Positions 46,547 to 56,084 of a stretch of DNA of 64,000 bases are shown one piece after another. How positions within the stretch are numbered: the first letter of the stretch is position 1; every line of letters starts with the position of its first letter. A program made the position numbers and the translations under genes. The notes below the pieces were generated by a model, which was not told the DNA's origin, did not search any database, and was given only the letters and a program-made list of their open reading frames with translations. The DNA comes from Alphaproteobacteria bacterium (lineage in GTDB: Bacteria > Pseudomonadota > Alphaproteobacteria > CAAHEQ01 > UBA3637), in NCBI GenBank assembly GCA_015062385.1, contig SUUT01000002.1, positions 83,059-147,058 on the forward strand, in the 5' to 3' direction.

Positions 46547-47932
46547 CTACTCTGTTAAGCAATAATCCACAACCTTATGAAGTTTAAAATTCATACTGCC
46601 GCAGTTATTATCACATTCATTATCCCAAAATTGAATGGTTATATCTGCCAAGCCATTAAATGTAAAATATTTAATCGGTTGATTTCTTAATGCATTTGTT
46701 ACTTGTTTAGTTGTTCCAACATTATATCCCTCACCATTTCCCACAAAATCAGAATCTTTATTAATAATATATCCTAAATTTTTTGTACCCTCAAATACAT
46801 ATGTTGCAAAACCGACCCGCTTCGTCTTACAATTATAATAATGGTATCCATCAACCCATTCAAAATAATATGTCCCTTTTAGTTTACCTAAGTTATTTGT
46901 TGTAATACGGCACTCCCAAACAGAACTATTAATTCCGGTTGAAGCAATATCCATTTCAACCACATCTTCTGTTTTACAAACACATTCGCCATTTTGATTG
47001 GGTTCTAATTCATATTTTGATGTATCACAATAACACACACATGTTTCCCCATCCTGAATCTGTCCCGTTGGACAAGATGTTGCACACGGCGTACACATTT
47101 TTGTTATTGCATCCCAATGTATTTTATCTGTCGGACAAGATTCACACATATTGTTTGTTCCGCATACCGGAGTCGGATTAGCACAATCATCATTCGTTAA
47201 GCATTCCACACACTTTTCATCTTTCCAAATCGGAGAGAAATCCGGACAGCGACACATTACTTCATCTTCAAACCATTCTTTGGGAGGATAACATCGTTCA
47301 CAATTATCCCCGAACTCATATTCATGCCGACAAATACATCCGTATGTACCGTCTTCTTTTTGTCGCCATACCATTTTATCGGGGCAGGTTTCCGGTTCAA
47401 TATTTGGATTATCTATATCCGGCAGATTCGAACTCCCGCTTCCGCTATTTCCGCCCCCATTTCCTCCGCCAAAGTGAGAACCGGATTCAAATGTCGGTGT
47501 TGCATCAAAGGAAAATACCATGCTTGTTTTATTGTTTGGGTTTCCACACGTTTTTGTTAAAATTGAAATACCCATATCATTCAATATACCTTCCTTTTGA
47601 AAGAGCTTTTCACAAATTTTATGTGTCATCTTAAATGCCGTTACCTGATAATTGCCGTCAACCAATTTAACCATAGACTTTTTATCATCCGGCGTATATT
47701 CGGAAAGTGCTGACTTAATAAATCGATTGACTTCTAAGGCATGTGAAGCCCGAGAATCTGTTTGTGCCAATGTTTTGGCTTTTCCGAGAACATCCTGCAC
47801 TTTGCCGGCTTGATAAGCCGTTAACGCATATTGATAGGTTGCAACACCCCCAACGGATAATACCCCGATAATTGCCAGAACCCCCAGCATTTCCACCATT
47901 GAACGACCAAGTTCATTTATTTTAGTTTGCAT
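46547..47932 (-). CDS. Type IV pilin-like surface protein, same stalk, different C-terminal domain
   Basis: This 461-residue protein has a prepilin leader (ELG, then RSMVE with Glu at +5, then MLGVLAIIGVLSV). Its first ~210 residues are close to those of the 737-residue protein, including KIQDVLGKAKTLAQTDSRA-like and DGTYGC.CRHEYEFGDNC segments. A Gly/Ser linker (about 150-170) and Cys-rich region follow. The last 150 residues differ entirely: a domain with TYYFEWVDGYHYYNCKTKRVG and FWDNECDNNCGSMNF, with no match to the DGR template. It looks like one stalk carrying exchangeable heads. A copy of the ~150-bp element precedes it. Confidence 0.8.
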   Translation of the reverse strand: MQTKINELGRSMVEMLGVLAIIGVLSVGGVATYQYALTAYQAGKVQDVLGKAKTLAQTDSRASHALEVNRFIKSALSEYTPDDKKSMVKLVDGNYQVTAFKMTHKICEKLFQKEGILNDMGISILTKTCGNPNNKTSMVFSFDATPTFESGSHFGGGNGGGNSGSGSSNLPDIDNPNIEPETCPDKMVWRQKEDGTYGCICRHEYEFGDNCERCYPPKEWFEDEVMCRCPDFSPIWKDEKCVECLTNDDCANPTPVCGTNNMCESCPTDKIHWDAITKMCTPCATSCPTGQIQDGETCVCYCDTSKYELEPNQNGECVCKTEDVVEMDIASTGINSSVWECRITTNNLGKLKGTYYFEWVDGYHYYNCKTKRVGFATYVFEGTKNLGYIINKDSDFVGNGEGYNVGTTKQVTNALRNQPIKYFTFNGLADITIQFWDNECDNNCGSMNFKLHKVVDYCLTE

Positions 47933-47968
47933 ATTTTCCTCACATCATAAAGTTGCATTTATGAAATG

Positions 47969-47974
47969 ATTATA
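47969..47974 (-). promoter_or_regulatory. Probable -10 box of the third pilin-like gene
   Basis: TATAAT on the minus strand, about 37 nt before the ATG, at the edge of element copy D. No -35 consensus lies 17 nt upstream; that place is taken by the element end, so an activator may be needed. Copies B and C have TATACT in the same place. Confidence 0.5.
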
Positions 47975-48121
47975 AAAAAAGGGACCTTTTTTTCCCTATT
48001 CAAAATAGAAAAATCTGATTTTTACAGAAATGAAAGATTATTGTTTTAATTTAATAAGTTAATTAAAATCAAAAAAAATGCTAAAAAGTGAAAAAAATTG
48101 TTGCATTTATACGTCCCTTTT
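47974..48121 (-). repeat. ~150-bp surface-gene upstream element, copy D
   Basis: In gene orientation it begins AAAAGGGACGTATAAATGCA, has CACTTTTTAGCATTTTTTTT and ACAATAATC, and ends AAAAAAAGGTCCCTTTTTTT. It is very close to copy C. The ends form the same inverted repeat (AAAAGGGAC / GTCCCTTTT). A perfect TATAAT -10 box (47969-47974, minus strand) sits at its gene-side edge. The conserved leader ATAAATGCAACTTTATG follows. Confidence 0.78.
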
Positions 48122-48200
48122 ATTGCAACCATTCAAATATTACGAAAAGTGAAGAAACAGAAAATTCTTCAAACTTTATTCTTTTAATCTAAATAGAAAA

Positions 48201-49100
48201 TTAAACAGTATAATAATTTCGAATTTGGTTAATCAACTCATCAAAACAACCGGCTGTTTTTTGAATTTGTTCCTGTATTTGAGGGGTTATATTTGCTACA
48301 TCATTTTTTATTTCGGATAAAACATATTCTTTTATTTTTTCTGGCACATTCTCTTTTAATGCCCATTGAATGGTCGCATTATATGTGAATTTCCAAAACC
48401 AAGCCATGTAAGAAACAGCTGTATCAGCAAATGTTTGAATATCGGAAAATAAAACATATTCCCGCTGGATAGCTCTGTTAAATACTTTATCCGATATAAC
48501 CGGTATTTTTGGTTTATTCCGATATGGAATAATAAACGTATAATCCAATATGTTTGATAATGTATCGGCATCCTTAACTAAATAACACACATTTTTAACA
48601 AATTGCTTATCCTTATTGCTTAAAGAATGATATTGTTGATTAACAGTTAACACACTATTTTGAAGAGTATCCGATAATTTTTGAAAACGGGGATGTAAAC
48701 ACAAATCCTTTTCGGACAAATCCAAAAAATCCATATCCGTTTGATCATGAACCAATACAGCACTTAATATGGCAATATCATTCAGTTGATAGGTATCAAT
48801 TAACCATTGCATACCTGCTGCACCATGCTGAAATCCTTCAATTTTGCTACCATCTTCCCTCAACTCAAAGGCCCGTCCGATATCATGCATCAACAAAGCC
48901 AATGAAACTCGTTGTTTATCCTTATCTGATAATTGATGAAATATCGGTTCAGACTGCATTAGTTCTTCACCAACTTTTACAACTTGAAGCGTATGAAAAT
49001 ATTTCAACATTAACCAATCTTTATTTAATGCCGTATAACGTTTATAGTAAATATCAGCAGCTCGAAATACATCTAATACATCCGTATAATAATTAGGCAT
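48201..49100 (-). CDS. HD-domain phosphohydrolase (second of a pair)
   Basis: This 299-residue protein has H..., then LMHDIGRAFEL with the HD pair near residue 73, then ILSAVLVHDQTD, and VKDADTLSNILDY giving the last metal Asp. It is a metal-dependent phosphohydrolase of unknown substrate. The ATG at 49100 is chosen over a TTG at 49103. It overlaps the end of the upstream HD gene by 8 nt, so the two are coupled. Confidence 0.85.
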   Translation of the reverse strand: MPNYYTDVLDVFRAADIYYKRYTALNKDWLMLKYFHTLQVVKVGEELMQSEPIFHQLSDKDKQRVSLALLMHDIGRAFELREDGSKIEGFQHGAAGMQWLIDTYQLNDIAILSAVLVHDQTDMDFLDLSEKDLCLHPRFQKLSDTLQNSVLTVNQQYHSLSNKDKQFVKNVCYLVKDADTLSNILDYTFIIPYRNKPKIPVISDKVFNRAIQREYVLFSDIQTFADTAVSYMAWFWKFTYNATIQWALKENVPEKIKEYVLSEIKNDVANITPQIQEQIQKTAGCFDELINQIRNYYTV

Positions 49101-49785
49101 CAACCGTTTCCTTTTGTAAGTATTTTTCCAAATATTCCAACCAATCTGCTAAATTCTGTTCGGCAAAAAAACACCGCAGAAAATCAATCATAATTTTTTC
49201 TCGTTTTTCAGCCTCTGCTCTACCAGATTTTGTTCGCATAGCTTTTTTTAATTTTAATAATTTGTCAAAAAAATGATTGATGGATGAATTACCTTCCCGA
49301 AATAAATTTTTATATTCTGCTTGCGTTAAATCATCTTTGGGAAAAGAATTTTCATCAAATAACGTAATGCCAAAAGCCCCGCCAAATAAAATTGTTCGAG
49401 AAATACCGATTGCCCCCATCGCATCCAATTTATCCGCATCCGATAAAATAGCCTGTTCAATTGTTTTAAATGACGGATTAGCCCCACTGTTTGCAAAAGA
49501 TGATTCTTGTATCGTTTCCAATATTCGACAAACTGTTTTCGCTGATAACGGCAATGTTTTTAAAAATGTTTCCGCCCGTTTTCCGTCCCCACCGAATTTA
49601 TGATCATCCACATCATGCAATAATGCACTCATTTTAACGACAAATACATCCGCAGACGGTTCTGTTTTTAAAATAAAATCTACATTTTTATAAACCCGTT
49701 CCAAATGAGAAAAATCATGTCCGGATGTGTCTTTTTGATGATAATTTTTTACAAATGCTCTTGTTTGTTGCAAAATTTGTTGCAT
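49093..49785 (-). CDS. HD-domain phosphohydrolase (first of a pair, YedJ-like)
   Basis: This 230-residue protein has GHDFSHLERVYKN (His motif), MSALLHDVDDHKFGG (HD motif near residue 54) and ILSDADKLDAMGAIGISR (final Asp), the pattern of the YedJ/COG1418 group. The substrate is unknown; nucleotides are possible from family knowledge. It starts 1 nt after the stop of the MFS gene and overlaps the next HD gene. Confidence 0.9.
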   Translation of the reverse strand: MQQILQQTRAFVKNYHQKDTSGHDFSHLERVYKNVDFILKTEPSADVFVVKMSALLHDVDDHKFGGDGKRAETFLKTLPLSAKTVCRILETIQESSFANSGANPSFKTIEQAILSDADKLDAMGAIGISRTILFGGAFGITLFDENSFPKDDLTQAEYKNLFREGNSSINHFFDKLLKLKKAMRTKSGRAEAEKREKIMIDFLRCFFAEQNLADWLEYLEKYLQKETVDA

Positions 49786-49786
49786 A

Positions 49787-50956
49787 TTAAATTGCCTTTT
49801 TCTTTAAAATAATCAATGAACAAATAAAAACACCTATTTTAACCAGAATTGCCGTTAAAATTGCTGTTCGAGCTCCATATTTATCTGCAATCAATCCCAT
49901 TAAAACAAGAGCAAATACCATAAAAATACCGGATAAGCACGAAATAATGGATTTCATAGTAGCTCGTTGTTCGGATGAAAATTCCTGTTGCATAATATCA
50001 GCACAACTTGTTTTTTCAGAACCATAAAACAAACTAACAGTCGCCATAATAAACGGTGAAAAGACATTATTTAAAGTAACCCCGACCAATCGAACAAATG
50101 CATTTCCAAACATGGCTCCAAAAAACAATTTAACCACACTAATTTTGCGAAAATAAGGAACAATAAAAAAGCCGATTATTCCCAAAATGTGTTTGATACC
50201 CCGAACAATATTGACCCCCCATTCTTTCACAAATGCCTGATAATATGCCCCTTCAAAACGAAACGTAGCCATTCCGAAAGCCGTATCAATCATTTCAATT
50301 CCGGCATAAAAACGTAATTTTTTATTTTGCCATAATTTTTTAAAAGCAAGCTGAAAATGTGTCCATGAATTTGATGTTTTCCGTTTTTGTGTGCATTTAG
50401 GTTCAACAAAAAACCATACAACAACAAATTGAGCAATAAAGGGGATAACAGATACCCACGCTAATACCTGTAATGAACAAAAATATGTAATCACCGCGGC
50501 CATAACGGCACTGACAGACAATCCGATTTGTCCCCATCCACGGCTTTTAGCATATTGAATTTTAAAATTTTCCCGTTCACCCAATTCATCCATTGTTTCG
50601 TAAATTAAGGCTTCATCCGTGCCGGATTTAACAGCTTCTGCCGTTCCCCATAAAAAAGCCCCGAGAAAAAGTAAAAACGAATACTGAAAAGACCCTGCCA
50701 ACGCCCACAATAAAAAAGCCAAACAAACAAGAATGGGGGAGCATAACAGCGTTTTTCTGCGACCGATTTTATCTGAAAACAAACCGGCCGGAATTTCCAT
50801 AACTGTTGTAGAAAGTGATGAAATGGCAAAAACAGCCATTGCTAAAGCATACGATTGCGTAATTGTTTCAAAATAAACAACAGCCAAAGAAGATAAAAAC
50901 CATAATCCGCCTAAAAACTGTGTTAATTTAAATAAAATGATATTTCTGTGAATCAT
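49787..50956 (-). CDS. MFS transporter
   Basis: This 389-residue membrane protein has about 12 hydrophobic segments and the loop 2-3 MFS motif GLFSDKIGRRKTLL near residue 58. The N-terminus FLGGLWFLSSLAVVYFETITQSYALAM is like uncharacterised drug- or sugar-type MFS carriers. The substrate is unknown. AAGGAG precedes the ATG. It leads an apparent three-gene unit with two HD phosphohydrolases. Confidence 0.88.
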   Translation of the reverse strand: MIHRNIILFKLTQFLGGLWFLSSLAVVYFETITQSYALAMAVFAISSLSTTVMEIPAGLFSDKIGRRKTLLCSPILVCLAFLLWALAGSFQYSFLLFLGAFLWGTAEAVKSGTDEALIYETMDELGERENFKIQYAKSRGWGQIGLSVSAVMAAVITYFCSLQVLAWVSVIPFIAQFVVVWFFVEPKCTQKRKTSNSWTHFQLAFKKLWQNKKLRFYAGIEMIDTAFGMATFRFEGAYYQAFVKEWGVNIVRGIKHILGIIGFFIVPYFRKISVVKLFFGAMFGNAFVRLVGVTLNNVFSPFIMATVSLFYGSEKTSCADIMQQEFSSEQRATMKSIISCLSGIFMVFALVLMGLIADKYGARTAILTAILVKIGVFICSLIILKKKAI

Positions 50957-51078
50957 ATAATCTCCTTAAATATTATGGGAAAGTATACAAAAATATTCAA
51001 ATAAATGCAATAAATATATCGACAAATAAACACTCTTTAAAATATTATTTGTTAAAGAGAAAAATCAAAATTCCATTA

Positions 51079-52518
51079 TCAGCGTATTATGCCTTTATCA
51101 ATTATATTAATGGCTTGTTTAGCTGATTTTTTCGCTTTTTTCTGCTGTTTTTCCCGTAAAATATTATTTTTTTCAATTCTACGAAGTGCCGATTCTACAT
51201 AATGAATACTACACGCTTTTCTTGTTACACTTTCTTTGGGATTATAAACTGTTTGTTCAGGGGGCATGATTTTATTTTTAACTGTTTCATTTAAAACATG
51301 TTTTATTGCCGGTGTATTATCTGTTAAAGCAACAGTTAAAGCATTTTGACCATTACAAACGATATCCGGTTTATGCCCAATACACTCTATATTTCCTCCT
51401 TCTTTGTCCCAATATGTTAATTTTGTCACGCCAACTCGCATTAAAAACCCACATGGCAAATGAATTTGCCCTTGTTGAAATTGTTGTTGGCCATATGTAT
51501 TTTCTCCGATATAACGCACTTTGGGATGATGATAAAAAAGCGTATAGGCTGATTCCGCAGCTGATCCGTTATGGCGATCCATTAAAACATCAATCTCGCC
51601 CTGAAACCCGTCCCTTTCATTAAATGCATAATAAGATTGTGTTTCATCAAACAATATGATATTCTTCCCCGAAAAATGATAACGAGGACAGTGTTTTACG
51701 CCATCATTAAAACGAGAAAAAATACCATGTGTATGATATATGTAATCTGACAAAGGCGAATCTTTAATTTCACACCATTTATACGGATTTAAATAATTAC
51801 CATATGTTCGACGGGCAATATGATAAATGGCTCTGTCTTCTCCGCCAACATTACCCCGTACATCTAAAATGATTTTATCCCAATTTTGACCGCCTTCGTA
51901 AATTGAATCAAAGGTTGTAATAAATTCTTTCCATCTTTCATAAGAATAATCACACCCTAATGATGCAATAGAAATTAACAAAATATTTTTATTATTCCAG
52001 TTGAGTGTACCAATCTCCCACTTTGGTAGATTGTTTTCATCAAATTCTTGTTTAACAACCTGATATCCATCCAGTCGTTTAGGCGATTTCATTAAATTTT
52101 GACCGCAATCTGCTTGTGCTCTTTCTGCCCTTTTAGAACCGATCCAATTAGCCCCTGTTCCCACTATACAATGTCTGTCTAAAATATATTGATGTGCCGT
52201 TTGCATTATTTGGTATATAAAATCTAAGGCCGACATTGGCACCTGAATTTGTTGATACAGTTCAACAATCTGTTGTTTAAATTTTGTATTGTTTTCCAAT
52301 CCAAATCCTTCAAATCCAACATGCTCATGCATTAATTTTGCATAAGTCGCTAAATTTTTTCGTTGCTCATCAACACTTAATATTTTACTTTCCAATTCCG
52401 GTCGGGGAATACGCTCAACAAATTCTTTAAATGTGACGCCGTTTTTAACCGGCATCATTAATTCTTCATCTGATACGGATGAAATAATATCGTAAAAATC
52501 ACATGTTTGTTTATTCAT
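51079..52518 (-). CDS. S41-type peptidase-like protein, cytoplasmic
   Basis: This 479-residue protein has the S41 (C-terminal processing protease) core: IILDVRGNVGGEDRAI, then DRHNGSAAESAYTLFYHHP with the likely catalytic Ser, then IGENTYGQQQF and GHKPDI. No PDZ domain and no signal peptide are seen, unlike CtpA/Prc. The last 70 residues are basic and Lys-rich (KNNILREKQQKKAKKSAKQA). The N-terminal ~160 residues are helical. The substrate is unknown. AAGGA precedes the start; it is monocistronic. Confidence 0.82.
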   Translation of the reverse strand: MNKQTCDFYDIISSVSDEELMMPVKNGVTFKEFVERIPRPELESKILSVDEQRKNLATYAKLMHEHVGFEGFGLENNTKFKQQIVELYQQIQVPMSALDFIYQIMQTAHQYILDRHCIVGTGANWIGSKRAERAQADCGQNLMKSPKRLDGYQVVKQEFDENNLPKWEIGTLNWNNKNILLISIASLGCDYSYERWKEFITTFDSIYEGGQNWDKIILDVRGNVGGEDRAIYHIARRTYGNYLNPYKWCEIKDSPLSDYIYHTHGIFSRFNDGVKHCPRYHFSGKNIILFDETQSYYAFNERDGFQGEIDVLMDRHNGSAAESAYTLFYHHPKVRYIGENTYGQQQFQQGQIHLPCGFLMRVGVTKLTYWDKEGGNIECIGHKPDIVCNGQNALTVALTDNTPAIKHVLNETVKNKIMPPEQTVYNPKESVTRKACSIHYVESALRRIEKNNILREKQQKKAKKSAKQAINIIDKGIIR

Positions 52519-52611
52519 ATAATATCCTTACTATCTGTTTATTATATCACAAATCAATATCTTGTCAAACGAAAACAATCATCTAACTATCAATTTTCCA
52601 AATGATTTTTT

Positions 52612-52640
52612 TATACAAAAAGGAGCCGTAAAAGCTCCTT
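52612..52640 (-). terminator. Rho-independent terminator of the tol operon
   Basis: On the minus strand AAGGAGC pairs with GCTCCTT around a 7-nt loop, followed by TTTGTATAAAAAAA. It lies right after the tolB stop, so no pal gene is joined to the operon. Confidence 0.75.
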
Positions 52641-52645
52641 AAATT

Positions 52646-53965
52646 TTAATGTAATAACGGGGACCAAGCCGGATCGGATGCATCATGTGGGGTTAGTATC
52701 TCCCGTTCATTATATCCGGTAATATCTATGGAATATAATTTAGGCATGCCACCCCGTCCGTATTTATCCGATCGCCCTTGACGATAAAACATTAAAACAC
52801 GTCCGTTCGGAGCCCATGTGGGTGATTCAACCAAAAATCCGTTTGTAATAAGTCGTTCTCCCGAACCATCCGGTTTAATAACACCGATATGGAACTGTCC
52901 GTGTCTGATTTTGGTAAACGCAATATAATCACCCCGTGGAGACCAAACCGGTGTTGCATATGTCCCTTCTCCAAAACTAATCCGATGAACATTACTTCCG
53001 TCTGCATTCATAATATATAATTGCTGATTACCCCCTCTATCAGAGTTAAACACAATTTGTTTTCCATCCGGTGAATAACTGGGTGAGGTATTGATGGACG
53101 GATGATTTGTTAATCGTTTCTTTTCTCTGGTTCGTAAGTTATACGTATAAATATCGGCATTTCCCCGATTAGCTAAACTCATAATCAAATTATCACCGTC
53201 CGGAGCAAAACGGGGAGCAAACGTCATCCCCGGAAAATTACCGACTAATGAAGATTTGCGGGTTGCCAAATTCATAATATAAACTTTTGGTTTTCCATCT
53301 TGATATGAAAAATAAGTCACTTCACGCATATTGGGTGAAAAACGAGGCGTTAAAACCAAATCTTTACCATTTGTTAAATAAACAACGTTTTCGCCATCCT
53401 GATCCATAACCGCTAACTTTTTAACACGATTTAATTGATTACCCGTTTCGGAAATAAACGCAATCCGTGTATCAAAATATCCTTTTTCCCCTGTCATTCG
53501 TTCATAAATATAATCAGCAATCATATGTGCTACTTTTCGCCACGACTCTGCCGGAGCCGTAAATGATTTCGCTTCCATTTGTGTTTGAGCAAACACATCC
53601 CAAATTCTAAATGAAACATTTAATTTTGTCCCCTGCTCTTTAATGGTTCCATAAATAAGAGCCTGTGCCTGAATGGCTTGCCAATCAGCAAAATTGGGGC
53701 GGGTATTTGTATTGGTAAATTTTTGAATATACGCATCCGGACTGATATATCTAAACAAACCGGAACGTTCCAAATCTGCCACAACAACAGCCGTAATTTC
53801 TTTACCTAAATCAGATGTTGCCCAATCATCACTGATTAAATCCTGCATGGCAAATGGTAACGGTTCCGATTGAGCTCCGCTGACATCAATTCTCAATTCT
53901 GCCTGAACATTTTGCCCAAAACATAACAAACAGAACACTAAAAACATTTTAAATAATTTACTCAT
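52646..53965 (-). CDS. tolB: Tol-Pal system beta-propeller protein TolB
   Basis: This 439-residue periplasmic protein has a signal peptide ending VQA (residue 22), an N-terminal TolB domain, and a six-bladed propeller with repeated [28 protein letters not shown] and [12 protein letters not shown] segments. TolB links the TolQRA motor to Pal and supports outer-membrane constriction at division. It abuts tolA without a gap. The length is typical. Confidence 0.97.
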   Translation of the reverse strand: MSKLFKMFLVFCLLCFGQNVQAELRIDVSGAQSEPLPFAMQDLISDDWATSDLGKEITAVVVADLERSGLFRYISPDAYIQKFTNTNTRPNFADWQAIQAQALIYGTIKEQGTKLNVSFRIWDVFAQTQMEAKSFTAPAESWRKVAHMIADYIYERMTGEKGYFDTRIAFISETGNQLNRVKKLAVMDQDGENVVYLTNGKDLVLTPRFSPNMREVTYFSYQDGKPKVYIMNLATRKSSLVGNFPGMTFAPRFAPDGDNLIMSLANRGNADIYTYNLRTREKKRLTNHPSINTSPSYSPDGKQIVFNSDRGGNQQLYIMNADGSNVHRISFGEGTYATPVWSPRGDYIAFTKIRHGQFHIGVIKPDGSGERLITNGFLVESPTWAPNGRVLMFYRQGRSDKYGRGGMPKLYSIDITGYNEREILTPHDASDPAWSPLLH

Positions 53966-54949
53966 CTAAAAAACTCCTCCGTCAATTGGATTCATCCGAA
54001 AATAAATCTCTTTCCATGAACTATAATTTTCCGGATGCTTGGTTGACAAAATTTTAAAAGGTGATTCTGCCCCCAATCCGTCACATATATAAATGGCCCG
54101 CTTGGCACTATCGGCCATTGACCGAAACACCGGATCATTTTTCATATTCAATATACGCACACTGCTGATTCTTCCGTCTTTATTCACGTATGCTTTTAAT
54201 TCAACAATCATTTTATCAGCATTTTCAACACCTGCATTCACATTCCAACAACCTCGTATCTTATTTGCAATTAAGTCTTTTTCCGAAATTGTCAATGCTT
54301 CCAATCGACTACCGCCTGTTCCGCCTTTAATTCCGTTATTTACCTCTAAACCGCTCTCAGGCGTTGTATCCATATCGGTTTCGGGGGCCGGATTAGCCGG
54401 TTTTTTCACTTTTTCAACTGAGGCTAATAAACTTTTCAGTCCGTCTGATTGTGCTGTTTTTTGGGGTTGTGGTTTAGCCACCGGTTTCGGCGTTTGTTTT
54501 GGGGTCGGTTTTGGTTTTTGAACAGTTTTTTTCTTTGTTTCGGTCTTTTTTACTTTTTTGGATTCATTGACTTTAACAGCATCTTTTTGGGTCGGTTTTG
54601 CTTGCGGTTTAACCGGTTCCGGCTTTTTAACAACCGGTTCTTTCTTTACCGTTGGTGTTTTTGTAGCCGGTTTCTTTTCTTTAGGTTTAGACTGTGGTTT
54701 CGGTGCCGTTGCTTTTTTCGGTTCTTTCTTTTTAACCTTAACTTCCGGTGGTAAATTTGTTTTATCAGATAATTGAACCTTTGTCAAATCAACCATTAAA
54801 ATAGCCGGAGGTGTTTTTTCAAATTCATTTGTCTGCCATGAAAAATTAAACAGCATTAAGAATAGAATAATGACATGTAAACCAACAGACAACCCCAAGG
54901 AATAAGATTGTCTTTGTGCTGCTTCAATATCATTATATAAATCACTCAT
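53966..54949 (-). CDS. tolA: Cell envelope protein TolA
   Basis: This 327-residue protein has one N-terminal membrane helix (GLSVGLHVIILFLMLFNFSW), a long Lys/Pro-rich middle (about 70-190, with TPKQTPKPVAKPQP) spanning the periplasm, and a small C-terminal domain starting IRGCWNVNAG and ending in a globular TolA-type fold. It transmits force from TolQR to TolB/Pal. The middle is Pro/Lys-rich, not the Ala-rich helix of E. coli. Its position in the operon makes the call firm. Confidence 0.93.
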   Translation of the reverse strand: MSDLYNDIEAAQRQSYSLGLSVGLHVIILFLMLFNFSWQTNEFEKTPPAILMVDLTKVQLSDKTNLPPEVKVKKKEPKKATAPKPQSKPKEKKPATKTPTVKKEPVVKKPEPVKPQAKPTQKDAVKVNESKKVKKTETKKKTVQKPKPTPKQTPKPVAKPQPQKTAQSDGLKSLLASVEKVKKPANPAPETDMDTTPESGLEVNNGIKGGTGGSRLEALTISEKDLIANKIRGCWNVNAGVENADKMIVELKAYVNKDGRISSVRILNMKNDPVFRSMADSAKRAIYICDGLGAESPFKILSTKHPENYSSWKEIYFRMNPIDGGVF

Positions 54950-54967
54950 TCTATTTACCTTTTTTGT

Positions 54968-55381
54968 TTACGGCATAACAACTTTTGCATCTGTTTTCAA
55001 TCCAACCTGTGTAAATCCGGCAGACCGAAGCAACGCCATTACTTCAATAACCGTTCCGTATGCCGAATCTTTATCACCGCTGATAACCATACCGATTGCC
55101 GGATTTTCAGCGACAATAGCTTGTATCTTTTTAATTAATCCGACTTTTTCAACTTTATCCGTTCCAATATAAATTTGACCTTTGGCATCTATGCTGATAT
55201 CTAACGTTTTATCCTGTCCTTCAATCTGTTTTCCATCTCCTTTCGGCAAATTAAGAGGAATCCCTGATGTCAACAAGGGGGCGGTTATCATAAAAATTGC
55301 CAATAAGGAGGTCATAACGTCAATCAATGGTGTTAAATTAACTTCTGCCCGAATTTTTGTTTTACGAATAGAACGTGGCAT
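54968..55381 (-). CDS. tolR: Tol-Pal system protein TolR
   Basis: This 137-residue ExbD/TolR-family protein has VNLTPLIDVMTSLLAIFMITAP, with the membrane Asp used for proton flow, and a periplasmic domain with LDISIDAKGQIYIG. It works with TolQ as the proton-driven motor. It starts 2 nt after tolQ, whose end supplies GGAGG. Confidence 0.96.
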   Translation of the reverse strand: MPRSIRKTKIRAEVNLTPLIDVMTSLLAIFMITAPLLTSGIPLNLPKGDGKQIEGQDKTLDISIDAKGQIYIGTDKVEKVGLIKKIQAIVAENPAIGMVISGDKDSAYGTVIEVMALLRSAGFTQVGLKTDAKVVMP

Positions 55382-55383
55382 TC

Positions 55384-56082
55384 CTATGCCTCCACATGTT
55401 CAATCTGACGAGATAAAATAGCACTTAATTCATCGGAAAATGTTTCCATTCGGTGTGCAATTCGATCAATATCATTTGATAATTTATTATAAGCAATCAC
55501 TGCCGGAATAGCAGCAATCAAACCGACCGCCGTTGTAAATAACGCTTCGGCAACACCGGGGGCAACGGCTGCAATATTGGTACTTTGCGTTAAACCGATG
55601 GCATTAAAACTGTCCATAATTCCCCAAACGGTACCAAACAAACCCAATAACGGAGCAACAGAACCGGTAGAAGCCAAAAAAATCATCTTTGTTTCCATTT
55701 TATCCACTTGTTTATCAATGGCAATTTGCATTACTTTGTCAATTCGTTCCTGAATTTTAATATTGGAACCGGCTTTTTTCTTTTCGGTTAAAGAGCGGCG
55801 AAACTCCTGAATAGCCGTTACAAAAATCAATGCCAATGGATTTGATGGATTTTGAGCATGACTATTATAAATAGCCTCTAATGAACCACCAGACCAAAAC
55901 TGTTCTTCAAAAGCTTTCATTCCAAAACGTATCCGTTTGAATAAAAAGGCTTTATCAAAAATAATTGCCCAACAGCAAACCGAAGCAAAAAGCAATCCTA
56001 AAATTAATAATTTCATAAACACATCGGAATCCATAAACATTCCGTACATGGATAATGATGATCTGACGGCTTCTTCCTGCAT
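55384..56082 (-). CDS. tolQ: Tol-Pal system protein TolQ
   Basis: This 232-residue MotA/TolQ/ExbB protein has membrane segments near 25-45, 130-155 (LASTGSVAPLLGLFGTVWGIMDSF) and 170-195 (APGVAEALFTTAVGLIAAIPAVIAYN), the latter with the conserved ExbB/TolQ pattern. GGAG lies before the ATG. It is 2 nt after ybgC. Confidence 0.97.
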   Translation of the reverse strand: MQEEAVRSSLSMYGMFMDSDVFMKLLILGLLFASVCCWAIIFDKAFLFKRIRFGMKAFEEQFWSGGSLEAIYNSHAQNPSNPLALIFVTAIQEFRRSLTEKKKAGSNIKIQERIDKVMQIAIDKQVDKMETKMIFLASTGSVAPLLGLFGTVWGIMDSFNAIGLTQSTNIAAVAPGVAEALFTTAVGLIAAIPAVIAYNKLSNDIDRIAHRMETFSDELSAILSRQIEHVEA

Positions 56083-56084
56083 AC

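Noticed and set aside
46547-46700. C-terminus of the 461-residue pilin-like protein as a DGR target
   Set aside because: No similarity to the template repeat peptide.
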